From Candidatus Ruthia sp. Plio_17_S18 (lineage in GTDB: Bacteria; Pseudomonadota; Gammaproteobacteria; PS1; Pseudothioglobaceae): 64,000 nucleotides of DNA. The stretch covers positions 558,001 to 622,000 of the forward strand of contig CP072538.1 in the NCBI GenBank assembly GCA_021730105.1. Reading direction: 5' to 3'. Shown here piece by piece: positions 16,450 through 25,189 of the stretch. The translations under genes were made by a program, and so were the position numbers. Under the pieces are notes generated by a model. That model was not told the DNA's origin. It searched no databases and was given only the letters and a program-made list of their open reading frames with translations. How positions within the stretch are numbered: the first letter of the stretch is position 1; every line of letters starts with the position of its first letter.

Positions 16450-16806
16450 ATGAGCCAAATTCACAAACACTTATTGGCAGAATCAAGCTTAAGCACTGAG
16501 GCTATTGAAATTCAACATCAGGCCTATTTAGGCAATGCTGAGGCGCAGTACCAATTGGCTGATATTTTTCAAAAAGGTAAGGGCGTTACTCAAAATTATG
16601 TAAATGCTTTTTACTGGTATAGAAAGGCGGCGAAGCAAGGCAATTTAGCCGCTCAATTTAATGTTTGGTACGCTTATTTAAATGGTGAAGGTACGCAAGC
16701 AAATGAGCAAAAAGCCAATAAATGGTATGCCAGAGCATCACTAAATAACGCCAGTTCTACTAAGTCAATCATTACTCAGTTAATAAATGCAACCATCGTA
16801 CACTAA
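16450..16806 (+). CDS. Sel1-repeat protein
   Basis: A 118-residue protein without an obvious signal peptide, holding two Sel1-like repeats: LGNAEAQYQLADIFQKGKGV with NYVNAFYWYRKAAKQG, then NLAAQFNVWYAYLNGEGT with QANEQKANKWYARAS. Such solenoids usually bind other proteins; the partner is unknown. It has a ribosome site (AAGAGG) before the ATG and about 210 bases of AT-rich upstream sequence, shared with the divergent nadE. Confidence 0.8.
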   Translation: MSQIHKHLLAESSLSTEAIEIQHQAYLGNAEAQYQLADIFQKGKGVTQNYVNAFYWYRKAAKQGNLAAQFNVWYAYLNGEGTQANEQKANKWYARASLNNASSTKSIITQLINATIVH

Positions 16807-17112
16807 ATTACAACACCTGATAAAGGCAGAAAACTACCAGTTTGTTGTTGTAACTCCATGATTTCAATACAAACACACCACGTAATAACAAAGCGCTGTT
16901 AAACTCTTCAAATGCAATTTTGAATTAAATTGCAAGGGCATGATGAACGTGATGTTTTATTAAAAAAGTTAGAGATCGTTATCATGTGCGTAGATTTTCA
17001 ACCGTTATTACCTTTATTACTTTATTAAGAGTGAAGAGGTTGATCGCTTGCACTCGGTGCAATCGCACGATTTTATTCGTTGTTTTATTGATAAAAATTT
17101 GGCTAAATTTAA
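16807..17112 (+). other. Gap before hemH with a possible decayed gene end
   Basis: No intact gene is seen. A plus-strand frame running into hemH ends with VDRLHSVQSHDFIRCFIDKN and overlaps the hemH start by ATGA. This looks like the surviving 3' end of a once coupled upstream gene, but the family is not recognised and the upstream sequence is broken by stops. Confidence 0.4.
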
Positions 17113-18087
17113 ATGAAAACAGGTATTTTACTAACCAATCTTGGTACACCAGATGCGCCTACAAAGGCTGCTTTAAGGCGATATTTGTATGAATTCTTAT
17201 CAGATCCTAGAGTTGTTGACCCACCTAATAAATTAATATGGTGGTTGGCATTAAATGTCATTATTCTTAATATCAGGCCTAAAAAATCAGCCAAAAATTA
17301 CGCCAAGATTTGGAATAAAATTGGTACTGGTTCTCCCTTATTAAGTATCACCAAGTTGCAATTACAAGGCGTTAAAAAAGCATTGCTTAAACAGCATGAA
17401 AACTTAGTATTTGAGATAGGTATGCGTTATGGAAATCCCTCTATTTCATCAGCTTTAGATAAGTTACATGCTCAAGGTTGTGAAAAAATCATTGTCTTGC
17501 CACTTTATCCTCAATACTCAAACACAACGACACTTTCAACATTAGACGCTATTAACCAAACATTAAACTCTTGGACGAAAAAGCCAGAAATAGCCTTCAT
17601 TGAGCATTATTATAACAATAATGGTTATCTTCAATCTCTTGCTAATTCGGTGTTAGAGCATCAAGCCCAACATGGAAAACCAGATCAATTAATGATTTCA
17701 TTTCACGGCATTCCTCAGAGATATGTTGACAATGGTGATGTATATTATGATCATTGCGTTAGCACAGCTAAATCACTCGCCAAAAAGCTAGATTTAGATG
17801 AAAGTGACTACTTATTCAGTTTTCAATCTATTTTTGGACGAGAACCGTGGACCAAGCCACAAACCAAAGAAAGATTAGAAGCGTTGGCTAGTGATGGCGT
17901 TGTACATATTCAAGTTATTTGCCCAGGATTTTCAGCCGATTGCTTGGAGACTTTAGAGGAAATTGAATATGAAAATAGTGATTATTTTATCCAAGCTGGC
18001 GGTCGCCAGTTTAGCTACATTCCTGCATTAAATGACAGGGACGACCACATAAATATGCTTATTGATTTAATTTCCACTCATTTATAA
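17113..18087 (+). CDS. hemH: Ferrochelatase
   Basis: Inserts ferrous iron into protoporphyrin IX, the last step of haem synthesis. It starts with the family's GILLTNLGTPDAPT, and has GSPLLSITKLQ, the strand MISFHGIPQRYVDNGD with the catalytic histidine, SFQSIFGREPWTKPQT and a late glutamate-rich segment CLETLEEIEYENSDYF. At 324 residues it is normal for the non-Fe-S bacterial type. The upstream gap holds a coupled gene remnant rather than a clear promoter. Confidence 0.95.
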   Translation: MKTGILLTNLGTPDAPTKAALRRYLYEFLSDPRVVDPPNKLIWWLALNVIILNIRPKKSAKNYAKIWNKIGTGSPLLSITKLQLQGVKKALLKQHENLVFEIGMRYGNPSISSALDKLHAQGCEKIIVLPLYPQYSNTTTLSTLDAINQTLNSWTKKPEIAFIEHYYNNNGYLQSLANSVLEHQAQHGKPDQLMISFHGIPQRYVDNGDVYYDHCVSTAKSLAKKLDLDESDYLFSFQSIFGREPWTKPQTKERLEALASDGVVHIQVICPGFSADCLETLEEIEYENSDYFIQAGGRQFSYIPALNDRDDHINMLIDLISTHL

Positions 18088-18204
18088 TTACTTCTCATAA
18101 TTTATATTATGTTAAATAATAGTTTTTTAAACCAGATTTTACAAGGCTTTGATAATCTTTTAAGGCAATAACTCTACTACGATAATTGAATCGTTTGTTT
18201 AATC

Positions 18205-19215
18205 ATGTCCAATCTATTTAATATTAAGTTAAGTGTTCAAAACAAAAACTATGAATGTTCATCAAATGACTCTGTGCTTGAAAGTGGGCTTCGTCATGGT
18301 TTGCCTATGCATTATAAATGTAGTAACGGTACTTGTGGTGTTTGTAAGGCTAAGCTTGTTAGTGGCACTATTAAGAAAATTAAGCATCATGACTTTGTTT
18401 TGTCTCAGAATGAATTAGACGATGCTGAATTCTTAATGTGTTGTAATTCTGTAGAATCAAATATTGAAATTGATCTAGATTTGATTGATAATGTGAAATC
18501 AATTGCTATTCAAAACATTGACACAAAAGTTAAAAGCATTCATTTTATTAATAAAGACATGGCAATGCTTACTTTAAGAACACCCAGGTCAAAAACCTTA
18601 CAGTTTATGGCTGGTCAAGATGTAGAATTGTCTTTTAAGGGCGGTACTTATAGGTATCCTTTGGCCTCTTGCCCATGCTACAGCATGACACTGGAATTTC
18701 ATATTCGTAACAATAAGCCTGACGCCTTTGCACAAGCTATTTTTAACAAATCACTTAAAGTTAAAAGTAAAGTGGCCTTAAAGGGTCCTAAGGGTATATT
18801 TGTTCTTAACGAGGCCTCGACATTGCCTATGTTGTTTATTGCATGGGATGGTGGTTTTGCTTCAATTAGGAGTCTAGTTGAGCATGCTTTTTCGCTGCAA
18901 ATGCCCAACTCAATACATTTTTATTGGGCCTATCCTGCTACTGAATCAGCGCCTTATTTATATCATCATGTCAAATCTTGGCAAACAATGATAGATAGAT
19001 ATACCTATCATTCTATTGCTTGTGAATTTGACCGTTATCAAAAAAATGACTGCTATAAAAAGGTAGCAAAGCAGATCTTTAACGCGCTAGATTTATCGAT
19101 TGTTAACCAGTCTGAGGTGTATCTTTGTGCGCCAGCTGAAGTGTTAATTTACTTAAGTGAATTATTGTTTGAAAATGGATTGGATGACTCTCAATTGATT
19201 GCCCTACCAATTTAG
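18205..19215 (+). CDS. 2Fe-2S ferredoxin/FAD-type reductase-like protein
   Basis: Residues about 1-95 are a plant-type ferredoxin domain with the cluster ligands in CSNGTCGVC plus a fourth Cys in FLMCCNS. Residues about 105-335 resemble the ferredoxin-reductase fold (FMAGQDVELSF, YRYPLASCP in place of the usual RxYS flavin motif, and VALKGPKGIFVL). The pattern is that of single-chain reductases of oxygenase or AscD/Fre type. The altered flavin motif makes FAD binding uncertain. The electron acceptor is unknown, and no oxygenase lies nearby. Confidence 0.75.
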   Translation: MSNLFNIKLSVQNKNYECSSNDSVLESGLRHGLPMHYKCSNGTCGVCKAKLVSGTIKKIKHHDFVLSQNELDDAEFLMCCNSVESNIEIDLDLIDNVKSIAIQNIDTKVKSIHFINKDMAMLTLRTPRSKTLQFMAGQDVELSFKGGTYRYPLASCPCYSMTLEFHIRNNKPDAFAQAIFNKSLKVKSKVALKGPKGIFVLNEASTLPMLFIAWDGGFASIRSLVEHAFSLQMPNSIHFYWAYPATESAPYLYHHVKSWQTMIDRYTYHSIACEFDRYQKNDCYKKVAKQIFNALDLSIVNQSEVYLCAPAEVLIYLSELLFENGLDDSQLIALPI

Positions 19216-19492
19216 TTGGTTTTTCAATAAACACCTAACTGGGTAAACATCTTGCTTATTTATCTGTTGTTAAGGTTAAAAGCTTTATTTTTGCATTAAG
19301 CAATGGCAAAGTTGCCATCATCCCAAAAAATATAACAGGCATCACCGAACCTTATTCTCAGCAACTTGGCAGCATAAGCGCAAGCTTTGCCTTTTTGGTT
19401 TAAATGGCATTAATCAAACATGGCTCAAGCATTAAATTTCAAGAAAGTATGAACTGGTTGTTTGCTGATTTACTGATTAAGATGTCTGGATA
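19216..19492 (+). pseudogene. Relic of the C-terminal part of an acyl-CoA dehydrogenase (FadE-like)
   Basis: The plus strand reads SISASFAFLV, a stop, then MALIKHGSSIKFQESMNW and LFADLLIKMSG before another stop. The spacing and residues recall the C-terminal region of FadE-type acyl-CoA dehydrogenases (S-A-x-x-A-L, then G-x-L-K-x-x-E-x-x-x-R-L-x-D-x-L). There is no start codon, and the N-terminal 500 or so residues are absent. The call is supported by the adjoining hydroxyacyl-CoA dehydrogenase-like start but is tentative. Confidence 0.4.
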
Positions 19493-19513
19493 GTCATTTT
19501 AAGGTGGATGATT

Positions 19514-19610
19514 ATGAAAATTAACCAAGTTGGTGTTTTAGGCAATGACGTGTGATGGACGTTCAAATTGCAGGCGTATTTGCAAAAATCCAATATTGGA
19601 ACAATTCTTA
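19514..19610 (+). pseudogene. Relic of the start of a 3-hydroxyacyl-CoA dehydrogenase (FadB/FadN-like)
   Basis: A ribosome site (AAGGTGG at 19501-19507) precedes an ATG at 19514 and a Rossmann-fold start KINQVGVLGNDV. After a single-base frame change this continues MDVQIAGVFAK. Together they match the NAD-binding start of hydroxyacyl-CoA dehydrogenases (I.xVGVLGAGVMGxQIA). A TGA breaks the frame after about 13 codons and nothing recognisable follows. It is dead and severely shortened. Confidence 0.55.
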
Positions 19611-19868
19611 AAAAAAAATTAATGAACTAAACAAGGTCAAAAAACCAAACAAAAAATGTTTTTTTAAACATTGACTTCTAAAAAGATTGTTACGTCAAGC
19701 TTTATGCTTTTTACAACCAAAATACATTATAAACCGGTAATGTTTTTGTCAAAAATGATACTAATTTTTTTTATTTTTTTTTCAATCTAGCAATCCCTTT
19801 CGTAGCAATATTTTAAGCATTTTTACCCATAAATTGCAATATTTTGTACTTGCAAAAATAATCCAAAT
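19611..19868. other. AT-rich gap before the nrd regulatory region
   Basis: Long A and T runs and small AT hairpins (for example AATGTTT/AAACATT around 19655-19672 and ACATTA/TAATGT at 19734-19752) are present. No coding frame or RNA gene is seen. Confidence 0.4.
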
Positions 19869-19918
19869 ACACTATATTTAGTTGTAATTAACTGTTACTA
19901 AAACACTATATGTAGTAT
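19869..19918 (+). promoter_or_regulatory. Pair of NrdR-box-like operators upstream of nrdA
   Basis: Two near-identical 16-base sites, ACACTATATTTAGTTG (19869-19884) and ACACTATATGTAGTAT (19903-19918), match the palindromic NrdR-box pattern ACAC-A/T-ATATAT-A/T-GTGT in its core. They lie 18 bases before nrdA and are 34 bases apart start to start, slightly more than the usual 31-32. NrdR would repress ribonucleotide reductase when dATP is high. nrdR itself is not in the window. Confidence 0.75.
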
Positions 19919-19936
19919 TTTTTACTAGGAGTACTA

Positions 19937-22210
19937 ATGAACCAAGACATTAAAGTCACCAAGCGCAACGGACAACAAGAATCCATTGATATGGATAAAA
20001 TTCATAGGGTTGTGCACTGGGCTTCACAAGATTTAAAAGGTGTGAGTGTAAGTCAAGTTGAAATCAATGCCCAGTTAGCATTTTTTGACGGCATTAAGAC
20101 GGCAGACATTCATGAAACCATTATTAAATCAGCAGCAGATTTAATCTCAATAGAGGTGCCAGATTATCAATATTTAGCGGCACGTTTGGCTATTTTGCAT
20201 TTACGTAAAAAGGCGTTTAAGTCTTTTACCCCGCCCCCGCTTTTTGAGCATATTAAAAAATTCACAGATTTGGGTATTTATGACAAAGATATTCTTAATA
20301 AATACTCAAAAGAAGAGATTAAAACCCTAGATGCCTATATTGACCATTGGCGTGATATGAAGTTTTCCTATGCTGCAGTTAAGCAATTAGAGGGTAAATA
20401 CCTAGTTCAAAATCGTGTCACTGGCGAAATTTACGAATCGCCACAATTGCTTTATGTATTGGTGGGTATGTGCCTATTCCAAGAATATAAGGCCAGTGTA
20501 CGTATGGATATTGTGAAGTGCTTTTATGATGCAGTAAGCTTATTTAAAATCTCTCTTCCTACGCCTATTATGGCGGGCGTTAGAACACCAACACGCCAGT
20601 TTTCATCTTGTGTATTAATTGAGGCAGATGATGATTTAGACTCAATCAGTGCTGCTGCTGGCGCTATTGTAAAGTATGTTTCTCAGCGTGCTGGCATTGG
20701 TATTAATGCTGGCAAAATTCGTGCAATTGGCAGCCCTATTCGTGGTGGCGAGGCAACACATACAGGCTGTATTTCTTTTTATAAACACTTTCATACTGCG
20801 GTTAAATCTTGCTCCCAAGGTGGTGTACGCGGTGGTGCAGCCACTTTGTTTTATCCCTTGTGGCATCTAGAAGTTGAAAGCTTATTAGTGCTTAAAAATA
20901 ACACAGGTACGGATGAAAACCGCATTCGCCATCTTGATTATGGCGTGCAATTTAACGGCTTAATGTATCAACGCTTTTTAAAATCTGGTGATATTACTTT
21001 ATTTTCACCCCATGATGTACCTGGTTTATACGATGCTTTTTTTACCGACCAAGAGGAATTTAAATTCTTGTACGAGCAATACGAACAAGATGACTCGATT
21101 AGAAAACAAACCATTAAGGCCAGAGAGTTATTTGCCAAGTTTATGCAAGAGCGTGCCAATACAGGCCGTATTTATCTACAAAATGTTGATCATTGCAATA
21201 CTCACAGCGCCTTTGATGCCAAGCAAGCCCCTATCAAACAATCTAATCTTTGTATGGAAATTACATTGCCAACCAAGCCTTTGTACTCAGTTCAGGATGA
21301 TCAGGGTGAAGTGGCACTTTGTACGCTATCAGCGATCAATCTTGGTACATTAGACTCTTTAGATGAGCTCGAAGCGCTAACTGATATTATTGTACGTTCA
21401 TTGGATTGTTTGCTTGATTATCAAGACTACCCAATTAAAGCGGCTGAACTAGCTAGCAAGAACCGTCGTACACTTGGTATTGGTGTCACAAATCTTGCTT
21501 ATTATTTAGCTAAAAATGGTGCAAAATACTCTGATGGATCAGGCAATCAGCTTATTCACCAAACTTTTGAAGCATTGCAATATTATTCATTAAAAGCTTC
21601 AAATACATTAGCAAAAGAATTGGGCGCTTGTCCATTATTTTCTCAAACCCAATATTCACAAGGCATTATGCCTATTGATTCTTATAAAAAAGACATTGAC
21701 AAATTCTGTGATTGTAAATTAGAACTTGATTGGGATGCGCTACGCCAAGATATTAAATCAGCAGGGCTTAGAAACTCAACTTTAACAGCACTAATGCCCT
21801 GTGAAAGCTCATCACAAATCTCCAATTCAACCAACGGTATTGAGCCACCTAGAGGGTTTGTTTCTATCAAACAATCTAAAGATGGCATCTTAAAACAAAT
21901 TGTACCTGAGTATGAAAGATTAAAAAATCAGTATGAATTACTTTGGGATATTAAAGATAATGAAGGCTACCTACAACTTTGCGGGATTATGCAAAAATTT
22001 GTAGATCAATCTATTTCTACCAATACGCATTATGACCCTTCGCAATTTGAAGGCAATAGAGTGCCGATGAAGCTGTTTTTAATGGACTTGTTAAAGGCCT
22101 ATAAATATGGCATTAAAACGCTTTATTATCACACAACTCGTGATGGTGTAGATGACTGGCAGGAAAAAGAAGATGACAACGAGTGTGCAGATGGTGTTTG
22201 CAAATTATAA
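19937..22210 (+). CDS. nrdA: Ribonucleoside-diphosphate reductase class Ia, alpha subunit
   Basis: Reduces ribonucleoside diphosphates to deoxyribonucleotides with the NrdB radical. An N-terminal ATP-cone (VTKRNGQQESIDMDKIHRVV, residues about 5-90) gives allosteric control. The active site shows the redox Cys in QFSSCVLIEADDDLDS, the NLCMEITLPTKPL segment and PCESSSQISNSTNGIEPPRG. The tail ends CADGVCKL, the mobile cysteine pair that is re-reduced by thioredoxin or glutaredoxin. At 757 residues it is full length. AGGAG lies 6 bases before the ATG; nrdB and a ferredoxin gene follow. Confidence 0.97.
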   Translation: MNQDIKVTKRNGQQESIDMDKIHRVVHWASQDLKGVSVSQVEINAQLAFFDGIKTADIHETIIKSAADLISIEVPDYQYLAARLAILHLRKKAFKSFTPPPLFEHIKKFTDLGIYDKDILNKYSKEEIKTLDAYIDHWRDMKFSYAAVKQLEGKYLVQNRVTGEIYESPQLLYVLVGMCLFQEYKASVRMDIVKCFYDAVSLFKISLPTPIMAGVRTPTRQFSSCVLIEADDDLDSISAAAGAIVKYVSQRAGIGINAGKIRAIGSPIRGGEATHTGCISFYKHFHTAVKSCSQGGVRGGAATLFYPLWHLEVESLLVLKNNTGTDENRIRHLDYGVQFNGLMYQRFLKSGDITLFSPHDVPGLYDAFFTDQEEFKFLYEQYEQDDSIRKQTIKARELFAKFMQERANTGRIYLQNVDHCNTHSAFDAKQAPIKQSNLCMEITLPTKPLYSVQDDQGEVALCTLSAINLGTLDSLDELEALTDIIVRSLDCLLDYQDYPIKAAELASKNRRTLGIGVTNLAYYLAKNGAKYSDGSGNQLIHQTFEALQYYSLKASNTLAKELGACPLFSQTQYSQGIMPIDSYKKDIDKFCDCKLELDWDALRQDIKSAGLRNSTLTALMPCESSSQISNSTNGIEPPRGFVSIKQSKDGILKQIVPEYERLKNQYELLWDIKDNEGYLQLCGIMQKFVDQSISTNTHYDPSQFEGNRVPMKLFLMDLLKAYKYGIKTLYYHTTRDGVDDWQEKEDDNECADGVCKL

Positions 22211-22290
22211 AGTAGATAAAAACCTTCAACATTAAAGCATAAATAAAAGATTAAAAGTTTTGCTTAGAAATAAAATAAGGGAGTTATATT

Positions 22291-23427
22291 ATGTCGTACA
22301 GTATCTTTAACAAAAAAATTAGTGACACACTAACCCAGCCCATGTTTTTTGGCAACAGTGTGAATGTTGCACGTTTTGATAAGCAAAAATTTGAGATATT
22401 TGAAAAACTCACTGAAAAACAACTCTCATTTTTTTGGCGTCCAGAAGAGATTGATGTTTCCAAAGATAAAATAGATTTTGCCAAATTACTCCCTAATGAA
22501 AAACATATTTTTATCTCTAATTTACAATATCAAATTTTGCTTGATTCAGTACAAGGTCGAGCTCCTAATATTGCTTTTTTGCCAATTGTGTCATTGCCAG
22601 AGTTGGAAAATTGGGTTGAAACTTGGTCATTTTCTGAAACCATTCATTCACGTTCTTATACGCATATTATTCGCGCTATTGTTAATGAGCCAGGTGTGGT
22701 ATTTGACGATATTATGAAAACAGATGAAATTATTCAACGTGCTGAAAGTGTCTCCAAACATTATGACGAGCTAATTAAATGTACTCAGGCCTATTTGCTG
22801 CATGGCACAGGCAAAATTAAAGTTCAAGGAAAAGAAATGTCAATTGACTTGTACTGTTTGAAAAGGAAACTTTATCTTACGATTATGTCGGTCAATATTC
22901 TTGAGGCGGTTCGATTCTACGTTAGTTTTGCTTGCTCATTTGCGTTTGCTGAACGCAAGGTTATGGAGGGTAATGCCAAGATTATCAAAATGATTGCTCG
23001 CGATGAAGCGCTCCATTTAACAGGCACCCAACACATGCTTAATTTGATGAGCGATGGCAAAGACGACCCTGATATGCAAAAAATTGCCAAAGAGTGTCAA
23101 AATGAAGTAATTACCATGTTTAGAGAGGTTTGTGAGCAAGAAAAAAAATGGGCAAAATACTTATTCCGTGACGGCTCCATGATTGGTTTGAATGCACAGA
23201 TTTTAAAACAATATTTAGAGTACATCACCAACGTACGTATGAAAGCTTTAAATCTAAGCCCTATATTTGATGAATGCACCAATCCACTACCTTGGATTAA
23301 CCACTGGCTAGATTCTGATAATGTGCAAGTTGCGCCACAAGAAACTGAAATTACTTCTTATTTAGTCAGTGCTATTGATAATACTTTGGATGAACAAGAC
23401 TCTGATTTTAACGGCTTTGAATTGTAG
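22291..23427 (+). CDS. nrdB: Ribonucleoside-diphosphate reductase class Ia, beta subunit
   Basis: Carries the di-iron centre and tyrosyl radical for NrdA. The helix [17 protein letters not shown] holds a Glu and a His iron ligand and the radical-forming Tyr (HSRSY). A second ligand set lies in [16 protein letters not shown]. At 378 residues it is normal for class Ia. The last residues ([12 protein letters not shown]) supply the acidic, hydrophobic tail that docks on NrdA. A GGGAG ribosome site lies before the ATG, 80 bases after nrdA. Confidence 0.97.
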   Translation: MSYSIFNKKISDTLTQPMFFGNSVNVARFDKQKFEIFEKLTEKQLSFFWRPEEIDVSKDKIDFAKLLPNEKHIFISNLQYQILLDSVQGRAPNIAFLPIVSLPELENWVETWSFSETIHSRSYTHIIRAIVNEPGVVFDDIMKTDEIIQRAESVSKHYDELIKCTQAYLLHGTGKIKVQGKEMSIDLYCLKRKLYLTIMSVNILEAVRFYVSFACSFAFAERKVMEGNAKIIKMIARDEALHLTGTQHMLNLMSDGKDDPDMQKIAKECQNEVITMFREVCEQEKKWAKYLFRDGSMIGLNAQILKQYLEYITNVRMKALNLSPIFDECTNPLPWINHWLDSDNVQVAPQETEITSYLVSAIDNTLDEQDSDFNGFEL

Positions 23428-23435
23428 CTGGCTAA

Positions 23436-23699
23436 ATGTTTAGGATAGAGATTGATAACATTAACGGTAAAACTGAGTCATTATATATCTATGGGGACCG
23501 TTCCATTCTTGCCGAGCTTGAACAATACAACATTCTTATTAACCATTCTTGTCGTCAAGGGCATTGCGGTAGTTGCATATTGCAACTTTTATCTGGTGAT
23601 GTCATTCATCAAGATTCTCTAGTACCTTTGTCACAAGGGGAAATTTTAGCTTGTAGAGCAACACCCATTACGGATATTAAAATCAGTTCAAGAGATTAA
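23436..23699 (+). CDS. yfaE: 2Fe-2S ferredoxin, YfaE-like
   Basis: An 87-residue plant-type ferredoxin with the cluster motif CRQGHCGSC and a distal Cys in LACRATP. The nrdA-nrdB-ferredoxin order and 8-base gap from nrdB match yfaE, which supplies electrons to repair and activate the NrdB di-iron radical cofactor. No reductase partner lies adjacent. The role is inferred from context plus the fold. Confidence 0.88.
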   Translation: MFRIEIDNINGKTESLYIYGDRSILAELEQYNILINHSCRQGHCGSCILQLLSGDVIHQDSLVPLSQGEILACRATPITDIKISSRD

Positions 23700-23714
23700 G
23701 CGAGTGTTTAAATA

Positions 23715-24011
23715 TTACAAGACTTCGCCAGCATTGCCTTTAAATACAATTCTTTTGTGCTTTTTCTTAATTTGATAGTCATACATTGGATCATAATAAT
23801 TGATAAGCAAACTGTCAATCACAGGATAAAAACCATCCAATTTCTGCTTTGTTTGATACTGACTAAGCGCACTGGTAATCGTTTTATGCATAACTTTATA
23901 TAGCGCTAATATTGATGTATTATGCTTGCACTTATATGTGCTCCCTAGCACAAAGGATGAATTTGACTTAATTTGACAAATTGTATGCAATTTAGCTACT
24001 TGATTAGGCAC
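23715..24011 (-). pseudogene. mnmH: C-terminal relic of tRNA 2-selenouridine/geranyl-2-thiouridine synthase (MnmH/SelU)
   Basis: The end of this 98-codon minus-strand frame reads DSLLINYYDPMYDYQIKKK and RIVFKGNAGEVL, which matches the very end of MnmH (LL..YYDPMYDYQ, then a VxFRG strand). The upstream half (ITSALSQYQTKQKLDGFYP) fits the preceding helix. The N-terminal rhodanese and P-loop domains, about 300 residues, are missing. The gene is therefore a truncated remnant between the ferredoxin and dUTPase genes. Confidence 0.65.
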
Positions 24012-24022
24012 AACCTTATGGC

Positions 24023-24676
24023 TTATATAACCAAGTTGTACTCTTTTTCTAATTCTTTATATAATTGTTCTGGCGTTAAATCAGGATGTTTTTCCATGAT
24101 ACGAAAGGCCATAACGTTATCTTCCACCGCGCCCCAATTCTTAATATAAATACCTTCTTTATAGCCATGTTTTTGTCTAAAGGTATTGAGTTGATTTTTA
24201 ACAATATAGCGTTTGTAAAGTTCTGGCACATCCATACTCATTGTTGCTAGCGCTTTAAAGAAAAGTGCTGTAATTTCATATAAAGCGTTTTGAGATTTAT
24301 CTACATTAGCGCCACTTGCTGAAGCTACCAGCTTTTCTAAAATCTCTATCACAAGTTCTGGATTGGCCTGCCTTTCTGGCTTTGTATTTTCATAACTCTG
24401 AGCAAATTGAGTATCGCCAAAATGAATGGCCTCAGACATAATAAAATGCCAAATATCCACCAGCTCAACTTTAGCGTTATCTAAATCATGTGCTGCTTCA
24501 ATATCTTTCCAATGTTTCCAGTTAAACGAATCAATCGCCTCGGTGGCCTCCATATAAATACAACGCAACCAAGAAATATAACGCCCATCTTTGGTGATGC
24601 CACTACTCCACTCAGGGCCATTGGTGTTATCATTTAATTGCTGTTGCAATTCAAACATTTGCTTAATTTGACTCAT
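24023..24676 (-). CDS. Dimeric all-alpha dUTP diphosphatase
   Basis: Hydrolyses dUTP to dUMP, keeping uracil out of DNA and feeding dTMP synthesis. It belongs to the MazG-like dimeric dUTPases, not the trimeric Dut. The metal-binding helices are visible: RCIYMEATEAIDSFNWKHW and NAKVELVDIWHF (E-x-x-E...E-x-x-D pattern), with GYKEGIYIKNWGAVEDN near the end. The frame opens 18 codons earlier, but the ATG at 24676 has AAGGG upstream and starts the family's MSQIKQMFELQQ, giving 217 residues. Confidence 0.87.
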   Translation of the reverse strand: MSQIKQMFELQQQLNDNTNGPEWSSGITKDGRYISWLRCIYMEATEAIDSFNWKHWKDIEAAHDLDNAKVELVDIWHFIMSEAIHFGDTQFAQSYENTKPERQANPELVIEILEKLVASASGANVDKSQNALYEITALFFKALATMSMDVPELYKRYIVKNQLNTFRQKHGYKEGIYIKNWGAVEDNVMAFRIMEKHPDLTPEQLYKELEKEYNLVI

Positions 24677-24959
24677 TAATAAACCCTTATAATAATATGA
24701 AAAAAATATCAAAGAATTATAATGCAACATTTGGCAAGTAAAAAATTAATTAACTGTGATTTGGGCGAGTGTGCTTAAACACCCAATGTTATCTTGACAA
24801 GGAAAATTTTGGTCGTTTCAGTTATGATTTCAATAAAAATGAGTTGTTTGATTTGATTTACAATCAAGTTTTTTACTTTCAACAATTATGCACACTGAGA
24901 ATAGCGTACAGTTTAGCTATATCAAGCCACACAGCTAAATACTATGTATTTAAACAATA

Positions 24960-25189
24960 TCAAGATTTTTTAACAATGGCACCAGTATTTTCACTAGACT
25001 TAGCCAAACTTGCACAAAACAGCCGAATGCCCACCTTAGATTTGAGTTAATCAATTCCTTAACATTAAATATTAGATTTTTTATTATTATAAGGGCGGCC
25101 TTGCTTGTTTATGATTCGTTAAAACCACCTGTTTCAATGTCAATAATTACTGGCAAGTAGCCACTAATTCTGTCTTTAATAATTAACAT
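24960..25189 (-). pseudogene. rnt: Relic of ribonuclease T
   Basis: A minus-strand ATG at 25189 overlaps the end of argA and encodes ISGYLPVIIDIETGGFNES followed by a TAA. This matches the start of RNase T, including the exonuclease DxE motif (VVIDVETGGFN). A possible remnant of the C-terminal HSA...LFC region occurs near 25000. The middle is missing or scrambled. The overlapping start suggests the gene was once translationally coupled to argA. Confidence 0.6.

Noticed and set aside
19655..19672. AT-rich inverted repeat before nrdA as a terminator
   Set aside because: The stem is made only of A and T with one G:C pair per arm, in a very AT-rich stretch, and no gene ends directly before it.
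24769..25050. A 93-codon plus-strand frame between the dUTPase and argA genes
   Set aside because: It has no ribosome site and no recognised family, and it lies over the RNase T relic read on the other strand; likely a chance frame.
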